From contig CAMMFK010000034.1 of the NCBI GenBank assembly GCA_946496115.1, positions 1-15,632 of the forward strand: DNA of 15,632 nucleotides, given 5' to 3'. Below the pieces are notes generated by a model. That model did not search any database. It was given only the letters and a program-made list of their open reading frames with translations, and was not told the DNA's origin. Positions 6,048 through 13,957 of the stretch are shown one piece after another. Position 1 is the stretch's first letter. Each line of letters starts with the position of its first letter. The position numbers were made by a program, and so were the translations under genes. The stretch is from an uncultured Clostridium sp. (lineage in GTDB: Bacteria; Bacillota; Clostridia; TANB77; CAG-508).

Positions 6048-8187
6048 AATTTTTGTTATAGCCTTTTTATTTATAATATCATGGGCTTTACACACAAAAG
6101 CTATGGCAGCAACAACAAAATGTCAAAGTGTGCCAGAAAATAATATAAGATATGTAAATGCAACATTTGCAAATATTAATTATGAAGAATACAATGCTTT
6201 ACAAAGAGGAGTAGGAACAAAAGAATATTATGATGAATTAACTTTAGAAGAAAAATATGCATTAGATAGCAATTATATGCTTATGTATTCAACAGAAAAC
6301 AAATGCACAGGAGGAATACAAAACGGATTCATAAAATTAGGGCAATATGGAAATTCATCAGGAGTGGTTCAAGGACTAATTAAAAACAAATTGGTAAATG
6401 GTAATGTAGCATTAGCAGATAAATACAAAAATAAAACTACATTTTTTCCAACATCAAATATAAATTCTACAGTATTTAGTGAAGTGCTTACAAATTGGAA
6501 GTTCCCATTTATTAAAGAAAGCAATGGATACTATACTTTTGATAGTGACAAATATCATGTGTATAAAGACTACAGCACCAAAACTTTTAAAATGCACCAA
6601 GGAGACAAAAGTGGATTCTTTCCATTTAATGATTGCAATGATGACACATCTGTACCAAGTAACAGAGAACTAATATTTTCAGGAAAAATAGAAATACCAT
6701 TTGTAATGACAAGTGATGGTAAAATTATAAATAAAGAAACAAAACAATATGAAGACATGGTATTTGACTTTTCCGGTGATGATGATGTATGGGTATTTGT
6801 AGATGATGAATTAGTATTAGATTTGGGCGGTTGCCATGAAAGACTTAGAGGAAATATAAACTTTGCGAAAAATCAAGTATATTATGAAAGTATATATAAT
6901 CCTACAACTAACAAAGATGAAAAGAATGTATATAAAACTGCCTTCAATAATGGAAAGCTTTCTCAAGGTAAACATACTCTTACAATTTTCTATATGGAAA
7001 GAGCAGGTGGAGGTTCAAACTTAATTGCATCTTTCAACCTACAAAGTGGTGGTGTAAAAGCCAATTATATAGACATAGACACAAATAAAGTTTTAGACAC
7101 AGATAGCCAAAGCGGACCAGTTGGAGAAAAAGTAACAACACAGGCTAAAAATATTTCTGGATACACTTTAGTAAAAAAGCCAGAAAAAGAAAGTTTTACA
7201 TTAACAGAAGATTTACAAACAGTAAATTACTATTATGCAAAAAACACAACAGTCACTGCAAAATATGTGGATGAAGTAACAAATGAAGAAATAGCAGAAA
7301 AAGTTACAATTAATGGCAAATCAGGAGACAAATACACCACAAGCCAAAAAACAATAGAAAACTATGATTTTACAAAAGTAGAAGGAAACACATCTGGCAC
7401 AATGAAAAGTGAAGCAATAAATGTAATCTATTATTATAGACATAAATCAAAGGTTACAGTAAACTACATAGATAAGGACACCGGAGAATTAATAGATAGT
7501 GAAAAAAAAGAAGTACATGAAGGTGATACATTTACTTCTGAAGAGAGAAGATATGAAGATTATAAATTGGTAGAAAAGCCAGATAGTGAAACTGTTACTA
7601 TCAAAAAAGAAGACATTACATTAAATTATTATTATCAATGGCTAAAATTCAATCTACAAATAGAAATGAATTTAGAAAAAGCATATATTAATGGTAAATA
7701 CTATGGACTAAATGGTAAAGTGGGAAAAATAGAAACAGAAATAAGGGACGCAAACAAAAACTCTTCACTGCAAATATATTACAATGTAAAAGTTACGAAC
7801 AATGAAGAAAGGATGGGAAGCGGATACATAACATTTAAAGTACCAGAAGGATTTACTATGCAAAATGCGGATTGGAAAATTGATAACAATATTGCTAAAT
7901 ACAAAGTAATAGATTTAGACATAGGAGAAACTAGAGAATATCAAATAATATTACAAAAAAATGAAGGTATAGATATTGCAGGGGATTTCAAAGCTTATAT
8001 TAGGATAGACTCAGAAAAATTACAAGAAACAACGTTTGAAGATAATGAGGATACGAATATACTTGCTATTATGCCAAGAACAGGAGCAATTGTTTTAAAT
8101 GTAATGCCAGCAATATTGACTCTTACAGCTTTTGCAATTGTGCTAATAATAAAAATTAAATCATCAAAGAAAGAAAATAATGACTAA
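6031..8187 (+). CDS. Sortase-anchored surface protein: fibro-slime domain plus MucBP-like repeats (paralogue 2)
   Basis: A 718-residue tandem paralogue of the preceding protein, alignable end to end with more than half of residues identical by eye. It starts at ATG 6031 inside the end of the upstream gene (17-base overlap). Its own ribosome site AAGGAG (6021-6026) has the same four-base spacer as paralogue 1, so the two are probably translationally coupled. Features are a signal peptide (1-27, ending AMAA), fibro-slime signature FSGDDDVWVFVDDELVLDLGG (247-267), MucBP-like repeats (about 342-402, 406-469, 472-535), a DUF11-like domain (about 540-670), MPRTG (681-685), a membrane helix (687-707) and basic tail KIKSSKKENND. 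Cys31, 92, 202 and 268 match Cys30, 90, 200 and 266 of paralogue 1. The gene is intact and under the same promoter, which argues for a distinct or dosage-related role rather than decay. The ligand is unknown. After the stop, 8188-8290 holds no gene I can support. Confidence 0.88.
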   Translation: MRKRIKIFVIAFLFIISWALHTKAMAATTKCQSVPENNIRYVNATFANINYEEYNALQRGVGTKEYYDELTLEEKYALDSNYMLMYSTENKCTGGIQNGFIKLGQYGNSSGVVQGLIKNKLVNGNVALADKYKNKTTFFPTSNINSTVFSEVLTNWKFPFIKESNGYYTFDSDKYHVYKDYSTKTFKMHQGDKSGFFPFNDCNDDTSVPSNRELIFSGKIEIPFVMTSDGKIINKETKQYEDMVFDFSGDDDVWVFVDDELVLDLGGCHERLRGNINFAKNQVYYESIYNPTTNKDEKNVYKTAFNNGKLSQGKHTLTIFYMERAGGGSNLIASFNLQSGGVKANYIDIDTNKVLDTDSQSGPVGEKVTTQAKNISGYTLVKKPEKESFTLTEDLQTVNYYYAKNTTVTAKYVDEVTNEEIAEKVTINGKSGDKYTTSQKTIENYDFTKVEGNTSGTMKSEAINVIYYYRHKSKVTVNYIDKDTGELIDSEKKEVHEGDTFTSEERRYEDYKLVEKPDSETVTIKKEDITLNYYYQWLKFNLQIEMNLEKAYINGKYYGLNGKVGKIETEIRDANKNSSLQIYYNVKVTNNEERMGSGYITFKVPEGFTMQNADWKIDNNIAKYKVIDLDIGETREYQIILQKNEGIDIAGDFKAYIRIDSEKLQETTFEDNEDTNILAIMPRTGAIVLNVMPAILTLTAFAIVLIIKIKSSKKENND

Positions 8188-8290
8188 AAACAAAAGTGAA
8201 ATATGAACTAATAAAAATGGATAAAATCATAGAAATACAAAAGCAAGAAAATAATAAAATAAAAAATTAAAATATAAAACTAGACTAATC

Positions 8291-8322
8291 AAAAAAAGCC
8301 ACAATATGCTGTGGCTTTTTTT
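8291..8322. terminator. Bidirectional intrinsic terminator between convergent genes
   Basis: AAAAAAAGCCACA (8291-8303) pairs with TGTGGCTTTTTTT (from 8310), enclosing the six-base loop ATATGC. The stem has a GC-containing core with an A-tract on one side and a T-tract on the other, so it can stop transcription from both directions: the adhesin operon (+) and the HD-GYP gene (-). Its right end overlaps the stop codon of the minus-strand gene (8321-8323). Confidence 0.92.
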
Positions 8323-9259
8323 AAACTTTTAACTTTTTTATAATTTTTATTTCATCATATAGTTTATCAATTCTGTCTTGCCTAATAACTAATGCATTTT
8401 CATATTCTGCAAGAACTTGAGTATAATTTTCAGCATTCTCTCCTTGTTCAAAAAGAAGTTGCATACCAGCTTTGTAATAATCCTTTGTTTGAGCTTTTTT
8501 TGTTGTATTCATTTTATGCTCATATTTTTTTACAGTTTTTAATCTTTTAATTTGGTCTTTAATATAATTAACATAGTTCATAACACAACTAATTTCATAT
8601 AAAGTATCATCAATTACAACCTTAAACAATGCTTTAAGAGGCTTTGGGTTTATTTTTCCAAGACGTTCATTTTGCTTTAATTGATCTAAAGCAATAACGT
8701 CGCTACTTGGCAAAGCATCTTGAATTAGCTCTTTTAAAGTTTGAGAAATATTAACGTGAGTAGTATATTGTCTCTTAGTTACTATAGCATCATATTCGTC
8801 AGCAACACGAATAATTTGGGCAGAATAAGGAATATCAGGTTTTCTAAGTCCCCTAGGATAACCAGTACCATTAAGAGCTTCATGATGATACCATGGTCCA
8901 TCTGAATATGGTCTTAGAGCCAAATCATCCATACAATATTGGTAACCAAGAGTTGTGTGAGTTTTCATTATTTCGTATTCTTCATCAGTAAGCTTTCCAG
9001 GTTTGTTTGTAATTTCTTTAGGAATAAATAATTTTCCTATATCATGCAAATAACCTGCAATAACACAATGTATAGTAAATTGACTATTACAATGCATATA
9101 CTCACAGATTCTGCCTACTAAATTCGCAACATTCTCACTATGCTTTTTAGTAAAAGAATCTAGACTTTCCATAACTACTAGATGATCCTTAATGGTTGTA
9201 TCTAATTCATGAATTTTAATATTTGATGGACTATAAAAGTCATACTTTTCTTCCAACAT
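8321..9259 (-). CDS. HD-GYP domain phosphohydrolase, probable cyclic-di-GMP phosphodiesterase
   Basis: The 312 residues read from 9259 down to 8321. The ATG has AAGGAG six bases upstream (9271-9266). An HD-GYP domain covers about residues 35-200: KHSENVANLVGRI (H40), GYLHDIGKLFIPKEI (His72-Asp73 and GK), KTHTTLGYQY (H101), WYHHEALNGTGYPRGL (H125, H126 and the GYP at 133-135), then IIRVADEYDAIVTKR (D154). These are the metal-binding and GYP residues of the family, which hydrolyses cyclic di-GMP. The domain stands alone: there is no receiver, PAS or membrane segment. The last 70 or so residues (about 240-312) are lysine- and glutamate-rich, probably helical or coiled-coil, and of unknown role. 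Family assignment is firm. Substrate is inferred, since some HD-GYP proteins are inactive or act on other nucleotides. It is convergent with the adhesin operon and divergent from the nucleosidase gene. Confidence 0.85.
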   Translation of the reverse strand: MLEEKYDFYSPSNIKIHELDTTIKDHLVVMESLDSFTKKHSENVANLVGRICEYMHCNSQFTIHCVIAGYLHDIGKLFIPKEITNKPGKLTDEEYEIMKTHTTLGYQYCMDDLALRPYSDGPWYHHEALNGTGYPRGLRKPDIPYSAQIIRVADEYDAIVTKRQYTTHVNISQTLKELIQDALPSSDVIALDQLKQNERLGKINPKPLKALFKVVIDDTLYEISCVMNYVNYIKDQIKRLKTVKKYEHKMNTTKKAQTKDYYKAGMQLLFEQGENAENYTQVLAEYENALVIRQDRIDKLYDEIKIIKKLKV

Positions 9260-9288
9260 TTACTACTCCTTAAATGTATATTTTAATT

Positions 9289-9317
9289 ATTATATTAAAA
9301 TAAAAAAGGAAAAACAA
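9289..9317 (-). promoter_or_regulatory. Probable promoter of the HD-GYP gene
   Basis: Read on the minus strand, TTGTTT (9317-9312) and a perfect TATAAT (9294-9289) are separated by 17 bases. The -35 matches the consensus TTGACA at only the first three positions, so this call rests mainly on the -10, the spacing and its position 30 bases from the start codon. Confidence 0.5.
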
Positions 9318-9345
9318 TAAAAAATGTAAAAAACAATATTAAATT

Positions 9346-9375
9346 TTGATGACAAATAAAACTTTTTGTGATAAT
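9346..9375 (+). promoter_or_regulatory. Probable promoter of the nucleosidase gene
   Basis: TTGATG (9346-9351) and GATAAT (9370-9375) are separated by 18 bases. A TG one base before the -10 (9367-9368) makes it an extended -10. The expected start is about 9382, shortly before the ribosome site AAGGAAGG (9391-9398). The same element could also drive smc, which has no obvious promoter of its own. Confidence 0.5.
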
Positions 9376-9406
9376 ATGATAAAAACGCCGAAGGAAGGGC
9401 TAAAAA

Positions 9407-10042
9407 ATGAAAAATATACTAATACATTGTGCAATGAAAAAAGAAGGGGAGCAAATCGCAAGATTGCTTAATCTAGTAGAAAAAAAGAAAAAAGAAGATG
9501 AATTTAATAATATAATTACAACATTTGAAGGTAAACAAAATGAAACAAAAATCCTATTACTTATTACAGGTATTGGCAAACAAAAAACAGCAATTGGGCT
9601 TACAAAATATTTATGCGAAAACGATAAGCCAAATTTAATAATAAACATTGGCTATGCAGGTTCAACGTTTGCAAAAATAGGAAGTTGGGTTTCAATAAAT
9701 AAATCATACAACTTAGAATGGGACATAACAGGAGAGCAAAAATATAGTATGGACGATTTAGGAGGACAAGACTTAGTCACAATAGAGGAATTAGAACAAT
9801 TACCATGCTATTCAGCAGAATGTTTTGTAAATAACACGGATATTAAAGAAAATGTAATTTTTGATATGGAACTTCATTCAGTGTCACTTTTAGCAGATTT
9901 ATATAATATTCCACTTATATCACTTAAAAAAGTAAGTGACAATTTAAACATGGACGACTATTACAATACAGTAGAAGATAATAGACTAATGGAGCTTGAA
10001 AGTTCTGTAAAATATATTGAAAAGTTTTTAAAAGATAAATAG
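9407..10042 (+). CDS. MTA/SAH-nucleosidase-like protein (purine nucleoside phosphorylase/nucleosidase fold)
   Basis: The 211 residues belong to the PNP_UDP_1 fold of nucleoside phosphorylases and nucleosidases, most like 5'-methylthioadenosine/S-adenosylhomocysteine nucleosidase. That enzyme cleaves adenine from MTA and SAH in methyl-donor recycling. Pattern evidence: MKNILIHCAMKKEGE, where Glu13 matches the catalytic Glu12 of the E. coli enzyme; LLITGIGK (51-58); LIINIGYAGS (77-86); FDMELHSVSLLADLYNIPLISLKKVSDN (152-179), where Glu155 matches Glu174 and Asp178 matches Asp197. All three residues needed for ribose binding and catalysis are therefore present. It is about 20 residues shorter than the typical enzyme, and the middle (about 100-150) diverges, so substrate preference is uncertain. 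The ATG has AAGGAAGG upstream. It is followed by a REP-like hairpin and smc, an unusual neighbourhood for this gene. Confidence 0.75.
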   Translation: MKNILIHCAMKKEGEQIARLLNLVEKKKKEDEFNNIITTFEGKQNETKILLLITGIGKQKTAIGLTKYLCENDKPNLIINIGYAGSTFAKIGSWVSINKSYNLEWDITGEQKYSMDDLGGQDLVTIEELEQLPCYSAECFVNNTDIKENVIFDMELHSVSLLADLYNIPLISLKKVSDNLNMDDYYNTVEDNRLMELESSVKYIEKFLKDK

Positions 10043-10054
10043 ATACAATTTGCA

Positions 10055-10083
10055 GTGTCAAAAAGGAGCGTCCATATTGACAC
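10055..10083. repeat. REP-like hairpin repeat
   Basis: GTGTCAA (10055-10061) and TTGACAC (10077-10083) form perfect arms around AAAGGAGCGTCCATA, whose centre GGA-GCG-TCC can pair again. The arrangement recalls the dispersed palindromes of many Firmicutes that read TGTCAA...GTCC...TTGACA and are linked to REP-associated tyrosine transposases. No transposase is in the window, and one copy alone cannot prove a repeat family. It lies between the nucleosidase stop and the smc ribosome site, so it is transcribed. Confidence 0.5.
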
Positions 10084-10111
10084 AAAATATAAAAAACGAA
10101 AGGTAAAAACT

Positions 10112-13100
10112 ATGTACTTAAAGAAATTAGAAATGCAAGGATTTAAGTCTTTTGCAGATAAAACAGTATTTGAATTTAAAAAAGGAATAACAGCAGTAAT
10201 AGGTCCAAATGGTTCAGGAAAAAGTAATATTTCAGATGCCATTAGATGGGTCCTTGGAGAGCAAAGTATGAAGTCTCTTAGAGGTTCTAAATCTGAGGAC
10301 ATTATTTTTGCTGGAACACAAAGTAGAAAATCTTTAGGTTTTGCAGAAGTAAATATGGTAATAGATAATAGTGATGGAGCTTTACCTGTTGAATTTTCAG
10401 AAGTAACTGTTACAAGAAGACTATATAGAACAGGAGAAACAGGATACTTTATAAATAAAGTACCTTGCAGACTTAAAGACATTTTAGAGCTATTTATGGA
10501 TACTGGTATAGGAAAAGATGGTTATTCAATAATAGGACAGGGAAAAATAGATGAAATTTTAAGTAATAAATCAGAAGATAGAAGAAAAATATTTGAAGAA
10601 GCTTCAGGAATAGTAAAGTATAGAACTAGAAGAGAAGAATCTGAAAAAAAGCTTGAACAAACAAAACTAAACCTAGTAAGAATCAATGATATTTTATCTG
10701 AAATAGAAGCTAATATAGAACCACTTAAATTACAATCAGAAAAAGCTAGAAAATTTTTAGATTTAAGAGAAGAATTAAAAAACATAGAAGTAGGTTTATT
10801 TGTATTGAAAATAAATACATTCAAAGAGAAACTTCAAGACTTAGAAAAGAACAAAGATATTTTTGAAAATCAAAGTCTTGAAGAAAATAACAAACTCGAA
10901 GATATGCAAGAATTAAAACAAGACTTAAAAAATCAAATTGAAGAAATTTCTTCTGAAATGGAAAGACTTCAAACACTTGGATTTGAAAGTGAAAACAAAA
11001 TAGAAAGAATAAACTCAGAAATAAATGTTAGCAAAGAAAAAATATCTAATAATAGTGAAAATAAAAACAGACTAGAAAATGAAATAACTGGAAGTAATAT
11101 CACTATTTCAGACTTAGAAGAAGAGAAAAAAGGCAAGCTATCTAAAAAAGAAAATTTAAAAGAAAACAAAGAAAAATTTGCAAAAGAGTTAGAAGAAAAA
11201 GAAGAAGAATTAAGAAAACTAAATCAAAAACTATCTAGTAAAGAATTAGAAATAGAAGAAAAGAAAAAACAAGTAGAAGATTTAAAAGAAAATAAATACA
11301 GCTTAGAAAATGAAATAACAGAACAAGATGTAAATTATGAGAACTTTGAAAACAGAAAAAAACAAGCAGAAAAAGAGCTATCAGGAGTTATATCAGAATT
11401 AGATGAAAAGAGAATGAGTAAAAATGATATAAATTCTAATTTTACAAAAATAGAGAATGAGAAAAAACAAATTGAAGAAGCTGTTCAAAAAGATAAATTT
11501 GAAAAGGAAGCTTTGGACAAACAAATAAAAGACATAGAAATAAAAATAAATAATGCAGTAGATGAACAAAGATTAAAAAAGAGTAAATATAATTTCTTAG
11601 TAGAAACAGAAAAAGAAAAAGAAGGATACACTAAATCAGTAAAAGAGTTGTTAATTGCATGTGATAACAATCCAGCCTTAAAAAAAGGTATACATGGTGT
11701 ACTTGCAAATATAGTTTCAACTGATGAAAAATATAGTACAGCAATTGAAATGTGTTTAGGTGCGAGTATGCAAAATATTGTTACAGAAAATGAAGGAGAT
11801 GCCAAGAAGCTAGTAGAGTACCTAAGAGTAAATAAATTAGGAAGAGCATCATTTTTACCAATGTCTACAGTTCATGGTAAAAAACTAGAAAATATTAAAA
11901 ATATAGAAGGAGTTATTGGTGTAGCATCAGACTTAGTAAAATATAAAAAAGAGTATGAAGGAATTGTTATTAACCTGCTAGGAAGAACAATTATTACAGA
12001 CAATATGGATACAGCAATAAAGCTAGCAAAAGAAAATAAATACTCTTTCAGAATTGTAACATTAGATGGAGACATTATAAACCCATCAGGAGCAATTACA
12101 GGTGGATTTGTAAATAAGAAAACGGCCAATATCCTAGGTAGAAGCGAAGAAATAAAGAAATTAGAAAAAGAAATAAAAAAATTAGATGAAAAAATAGAGG
12201 ATTTAAACCAAGAAAAAGAAAAAATAACATTAGATAGTAAAACAACAGAAATAGAAGAAAACACAAGAAAACTTCAAGAAATAGAAATAACCTATGCTAG
12301 GGAAAAAGAAAAAATTGTTCAACTTGAAGAAAGCATTAACTCTATTGTATCTAGAAAAGAAAAATTAAATGAAGAATTAAAAGAAATAGAAAACAAAAAA
12401 CAGGACGCAATAAGTAAAAAGCAAGAACTACAAGAAAATGTAAAAAGCATAGAAGAACAAATAGAGACTATTTCTAAAGAGATAGAAGAATTTGCAAACC
12501 TAAATAAAGACAATCAAAAATACATAGATGACTTAAACTTGGACATAACAAACTTAAAAATTTCAGTATCATCATTTGATGAAAGTAGTACATCTATGGA
12601 TGAATTAATTGAAAGAATAGATCAAAGCATAGAAAGCGAAAAGCAATCTATTGAAAACAAGAAGATTCAAATAGAAAAAATGGAAGAACAAAATTCATCT
12701 ATAAGAAACAATATTTTAGAATTACAAAATAATATTGAAAAAATAAAAGCAGAAGTAGACGGAAGTTCTAACAAAATTGAAGAATTAAAAAATAGCAAAA
12801 ATACAAAAAATAACAAGCTAGATGAATTAGAGAAGAACATTGAAAAACAATTTGCTATAATTCAAGACGTAAAAGAACAATTAGTTAAAATAGGAATTAA
12901 GAAAACAAACACAGAGCAAGATATATCTGATACCATAAATGAATTATGGAATGAATATGAAATAACTCCAAATAATGCTGGAGAATTTGCTATTCCTACA
13001 AATGTTCAAGAAACTCAAAAAAGAGTAAATGAATTGCATAATCAAATAAAAGAACTAGGAAGTGTCAATGTTGATAGCATAGAAGAATATAAGAAAACAA

Positions 13101-13660
13101 AAGAAAGATATGAGACTATGTGCGAACAAAGACTAGACCTAGAAAATACAATGGCTAAATTAAGAGACATCATAACAGAAATGACAAAAACTATGAAAGA
13201 ACAATTTAGCGAGAAGTTTAAACAAATAAACAAAAACTTTAATGAAGTATTTAGAGAACTATTTGGTGGTGGAAAAGCCGAATTAGTATTAGAAGATGAA
13301 AATAACATACTAGAATGTGGTATAGACATAAAAGCACAGCCAACAGGTAAAAAGCTTCAAAATATGATGCTTCTATCTGGTGGAGAAAAAGCACTAACTG
13401 CAATTGCATTACTATTTGCAATACTAGAAATAAATCCAGCACCATTCTGCATACTAGATGAAATAGAAGCAGCACTTGATGATGTAAATGTATATAGATT
13501 TGCAGAGTTCTTAAAGAAATTTAGTAGTACAACACAATTCTTAGTTATTACACACAGAAAAGGTACTATGGAATCAGCAGACACAGTTTATGGTATTACA
13601 ATGGAGGAAAATGGAATTAGTAAGCTATTATCTATTAGACTAAAAGAGGAATCTGCTTAA
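10112..13660 (+). CDS. smc: Chromosome segregation ATPase SMC
   Basis: The 1182 residues are close to the 1186 of B. subtilis SMC. With ScpA and ScpB it forms the condensin that loads at parS sites and organises the chromosome. ATG 10112 is chosen because SMC proteins begin MYLKKLE.QGFKSFAD and GAAAGG lies just upstream. The longer GTG start at 10055 falls inside a hairpin repeat. Walker A is GPNGSGKS (31-38) and the Q-loop Gln is at 51. A long Lys/Glu-rich coiled coil (about 170-510) leads to the hinge (about 526-670, GIHGVLANIV... to SGAITGGF). A return coiled coil (about 690-1040) follows, then the C-terminal head with signature LLSGGEK (1087-1093) and Walker B CILDE (Asp1116, Glu1117). 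All ATPase motifs are intact. Neither rnc before it nor ftsY after it, common smc neighbours in Firmicutes, is present. A large inverted-repeat element starts 9 bases after the stop. Confidence 0.97.
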   Translation: MYLKKLEMQGFKSFADKTVFEFKKGITAVIGPNGSGKSNISDAIRWVLGEQSMKSLRGSKSEDIIFAGTQSRKSLGFAEVNMVIDNSDGALPVEFSEVTVTRRLYRTGETGYFINKVPCRLKDILELFMDTGIGKDGYSIIGQGKIDEILSNKSEDRRKIFEEASGIVKYRTRREESEKKLEQTKLNLVRINDILSEIEANIEPLKLQSEKARKFLDLREELKNIEVGLFVLKINTFKEKLQDLEKNKDIFENQSLEENNKLEDMQELKQDLKNQIEEISSEMERLQTLGFESENKIERINSEINVSKEKISNNSENKNRLENEITGSNITISDLEEEKKGKLSKKENLKENKEKFAKELEEKEEELRKLNQKLSSKELEIEEKKKQVEDLKENKYSLENEITEQDVNYENFENRKKQAEKELSGVISELDEKRMSKNDINSNFTKIENEKKQIEEAVQKDKFEKEALDKQIKDIEIKINNAVDEQRLKKSKYNFLVETEKEKEGYTKSVKELLIACDNNPALKKGIHGVLANIVSTDEKYSTAIEMCLGASMQNIVTENEGDAKKLVEYLRVNKLGRASFLPMSTVHGKKLENIKNIEGVIGVASDLVKYKKEYEGIVINLLGRTIITDNMDTAIKLAKENKYSFRIVTLDGDIINPSGAITGGFVNKKTANILGRSEEIKKLEKEIKKLDEKIEDLNQEKEKITLDSKTTEIEENTRKLQEIEITYAREKEKIVQLEESINSIVSRKEKLNEELKEIENKKQDAISKKQELQENVKSIEEQIETISKEIEEFANLNKDNQKYIDDLNLDITNLKISVSSFDESSTSMDELIERIDQSIESEKQSIENKKIQIEKMEEQNSSIRNNILELQNNIEKIKAEVDGSSNKIEELKNSKNTKNNKLDELEKNIEKQFAIIQDVKEQLVKIGIKKTNTEQDISDTINELWNEYEITPNNAGEFAIPTNVQETQKRVNELHNQIKELGSVNVDSIEEYKKTKERYETMCEQRLDLENTMAKLRDIITEMTKTMKEQFSEKFKQINKNFNEVFRELFGGGKAELVLEDENNILECGIDIKAQPTGKKLQNMMLLSGGEKALTAIALLFAILEINPAPFCILDEIEAALDDVNVYRFAEFLKKFSSTTQFLVITHRKGTMESADTVYGITMEENGISKLLSIRLKEESA

Positions 13661-13668
13661 CTAAACAA

Positions 13669-13919
13669 TTTACTTTTTTATACTACTTGTTATAATTAAC
13701 AAATTCATGTTTTGTCACAATATACTTCTCGACATTTCAGCGAACGGTTGCAGCGCGAGCATCTTTGACTATAACTAAGTAGGACTGCAGAGTGTAGCGG
13801 GCAAGCTGGAGCGAGGTATGAAATGCCGAAGCGACCCGCGCAGTGAAATGGGAGAGAATGTATATTGTGACAAAACAGAGTATATTAAGCTATATTAACA
13901 AGTAACATAAAAAAGTAAA
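13669..13919. repeat. 251-bp near-palindromic element with GC-rich structured core
   Basis: The two ends are complementary in steps: TTTACTTTTTTAT (13669-13681) with 13907-13919; ACTTGTTA (13685-13692) with 13896-13903; an imperfect stretch; then the perfect 18-base arm TGTTTTGTCACAATATAC (13708-13725) with 13860-13877. Pairing continues inward through TTCTC (13726-13730) and ATTTCA (13734-13739) with 13854-13858 and 13844-13849. The core (about 13740-13840) looks to be over half G+C, far above the surroundings. It contains its own nested hairpin: GCGGG (13797-13801) with CCCGC (13835-13839), enclosing GGTAT-GAA-ATGCC (13815-13827). No open frame, tRNA or known ncRNA was recognised. It may be a MITE-like mobile element, a structured RNA, or a strong transcription barrier between smc and murA. 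It fills most of the 297-base gap. Confidence 0.75.
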
Positions 13920-13957
13920 ATAACATACTATATATCAGTTAGAAAGGAGATATTAGT

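Noticed and set aside
6479..6673. A 64-codon plus-strand frame inside the second adhesin
   Set aside because: It lies entirely within a well-supported gene in another frame and shows no recognisable features.
8217..8270. A possible 17-codon open frame after the second adhesin
   Set aside because: It has no ribosome site, low-complexity Lys/Asn/Ile content and no recognisable feature; it is expected by chance in such AT-rich DNA.
10055..10111. A GTG start giving SMC 19 extra N-terminal residues
   Set aside because: The extension is translated from the REP-like hairpin and has no ribosome site, while ATG 10112 has GAAAGG upstream and gives the conserved SMC N-terminus MYLKKLE.
13740..13840. 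A tRNA or known small RNA in the GC-rich core
   Set aside because: No cloverleaf, T-loop or CCA-like end could be formed, and no known ncRNA signature was recognised; only nested hairpins are visible.
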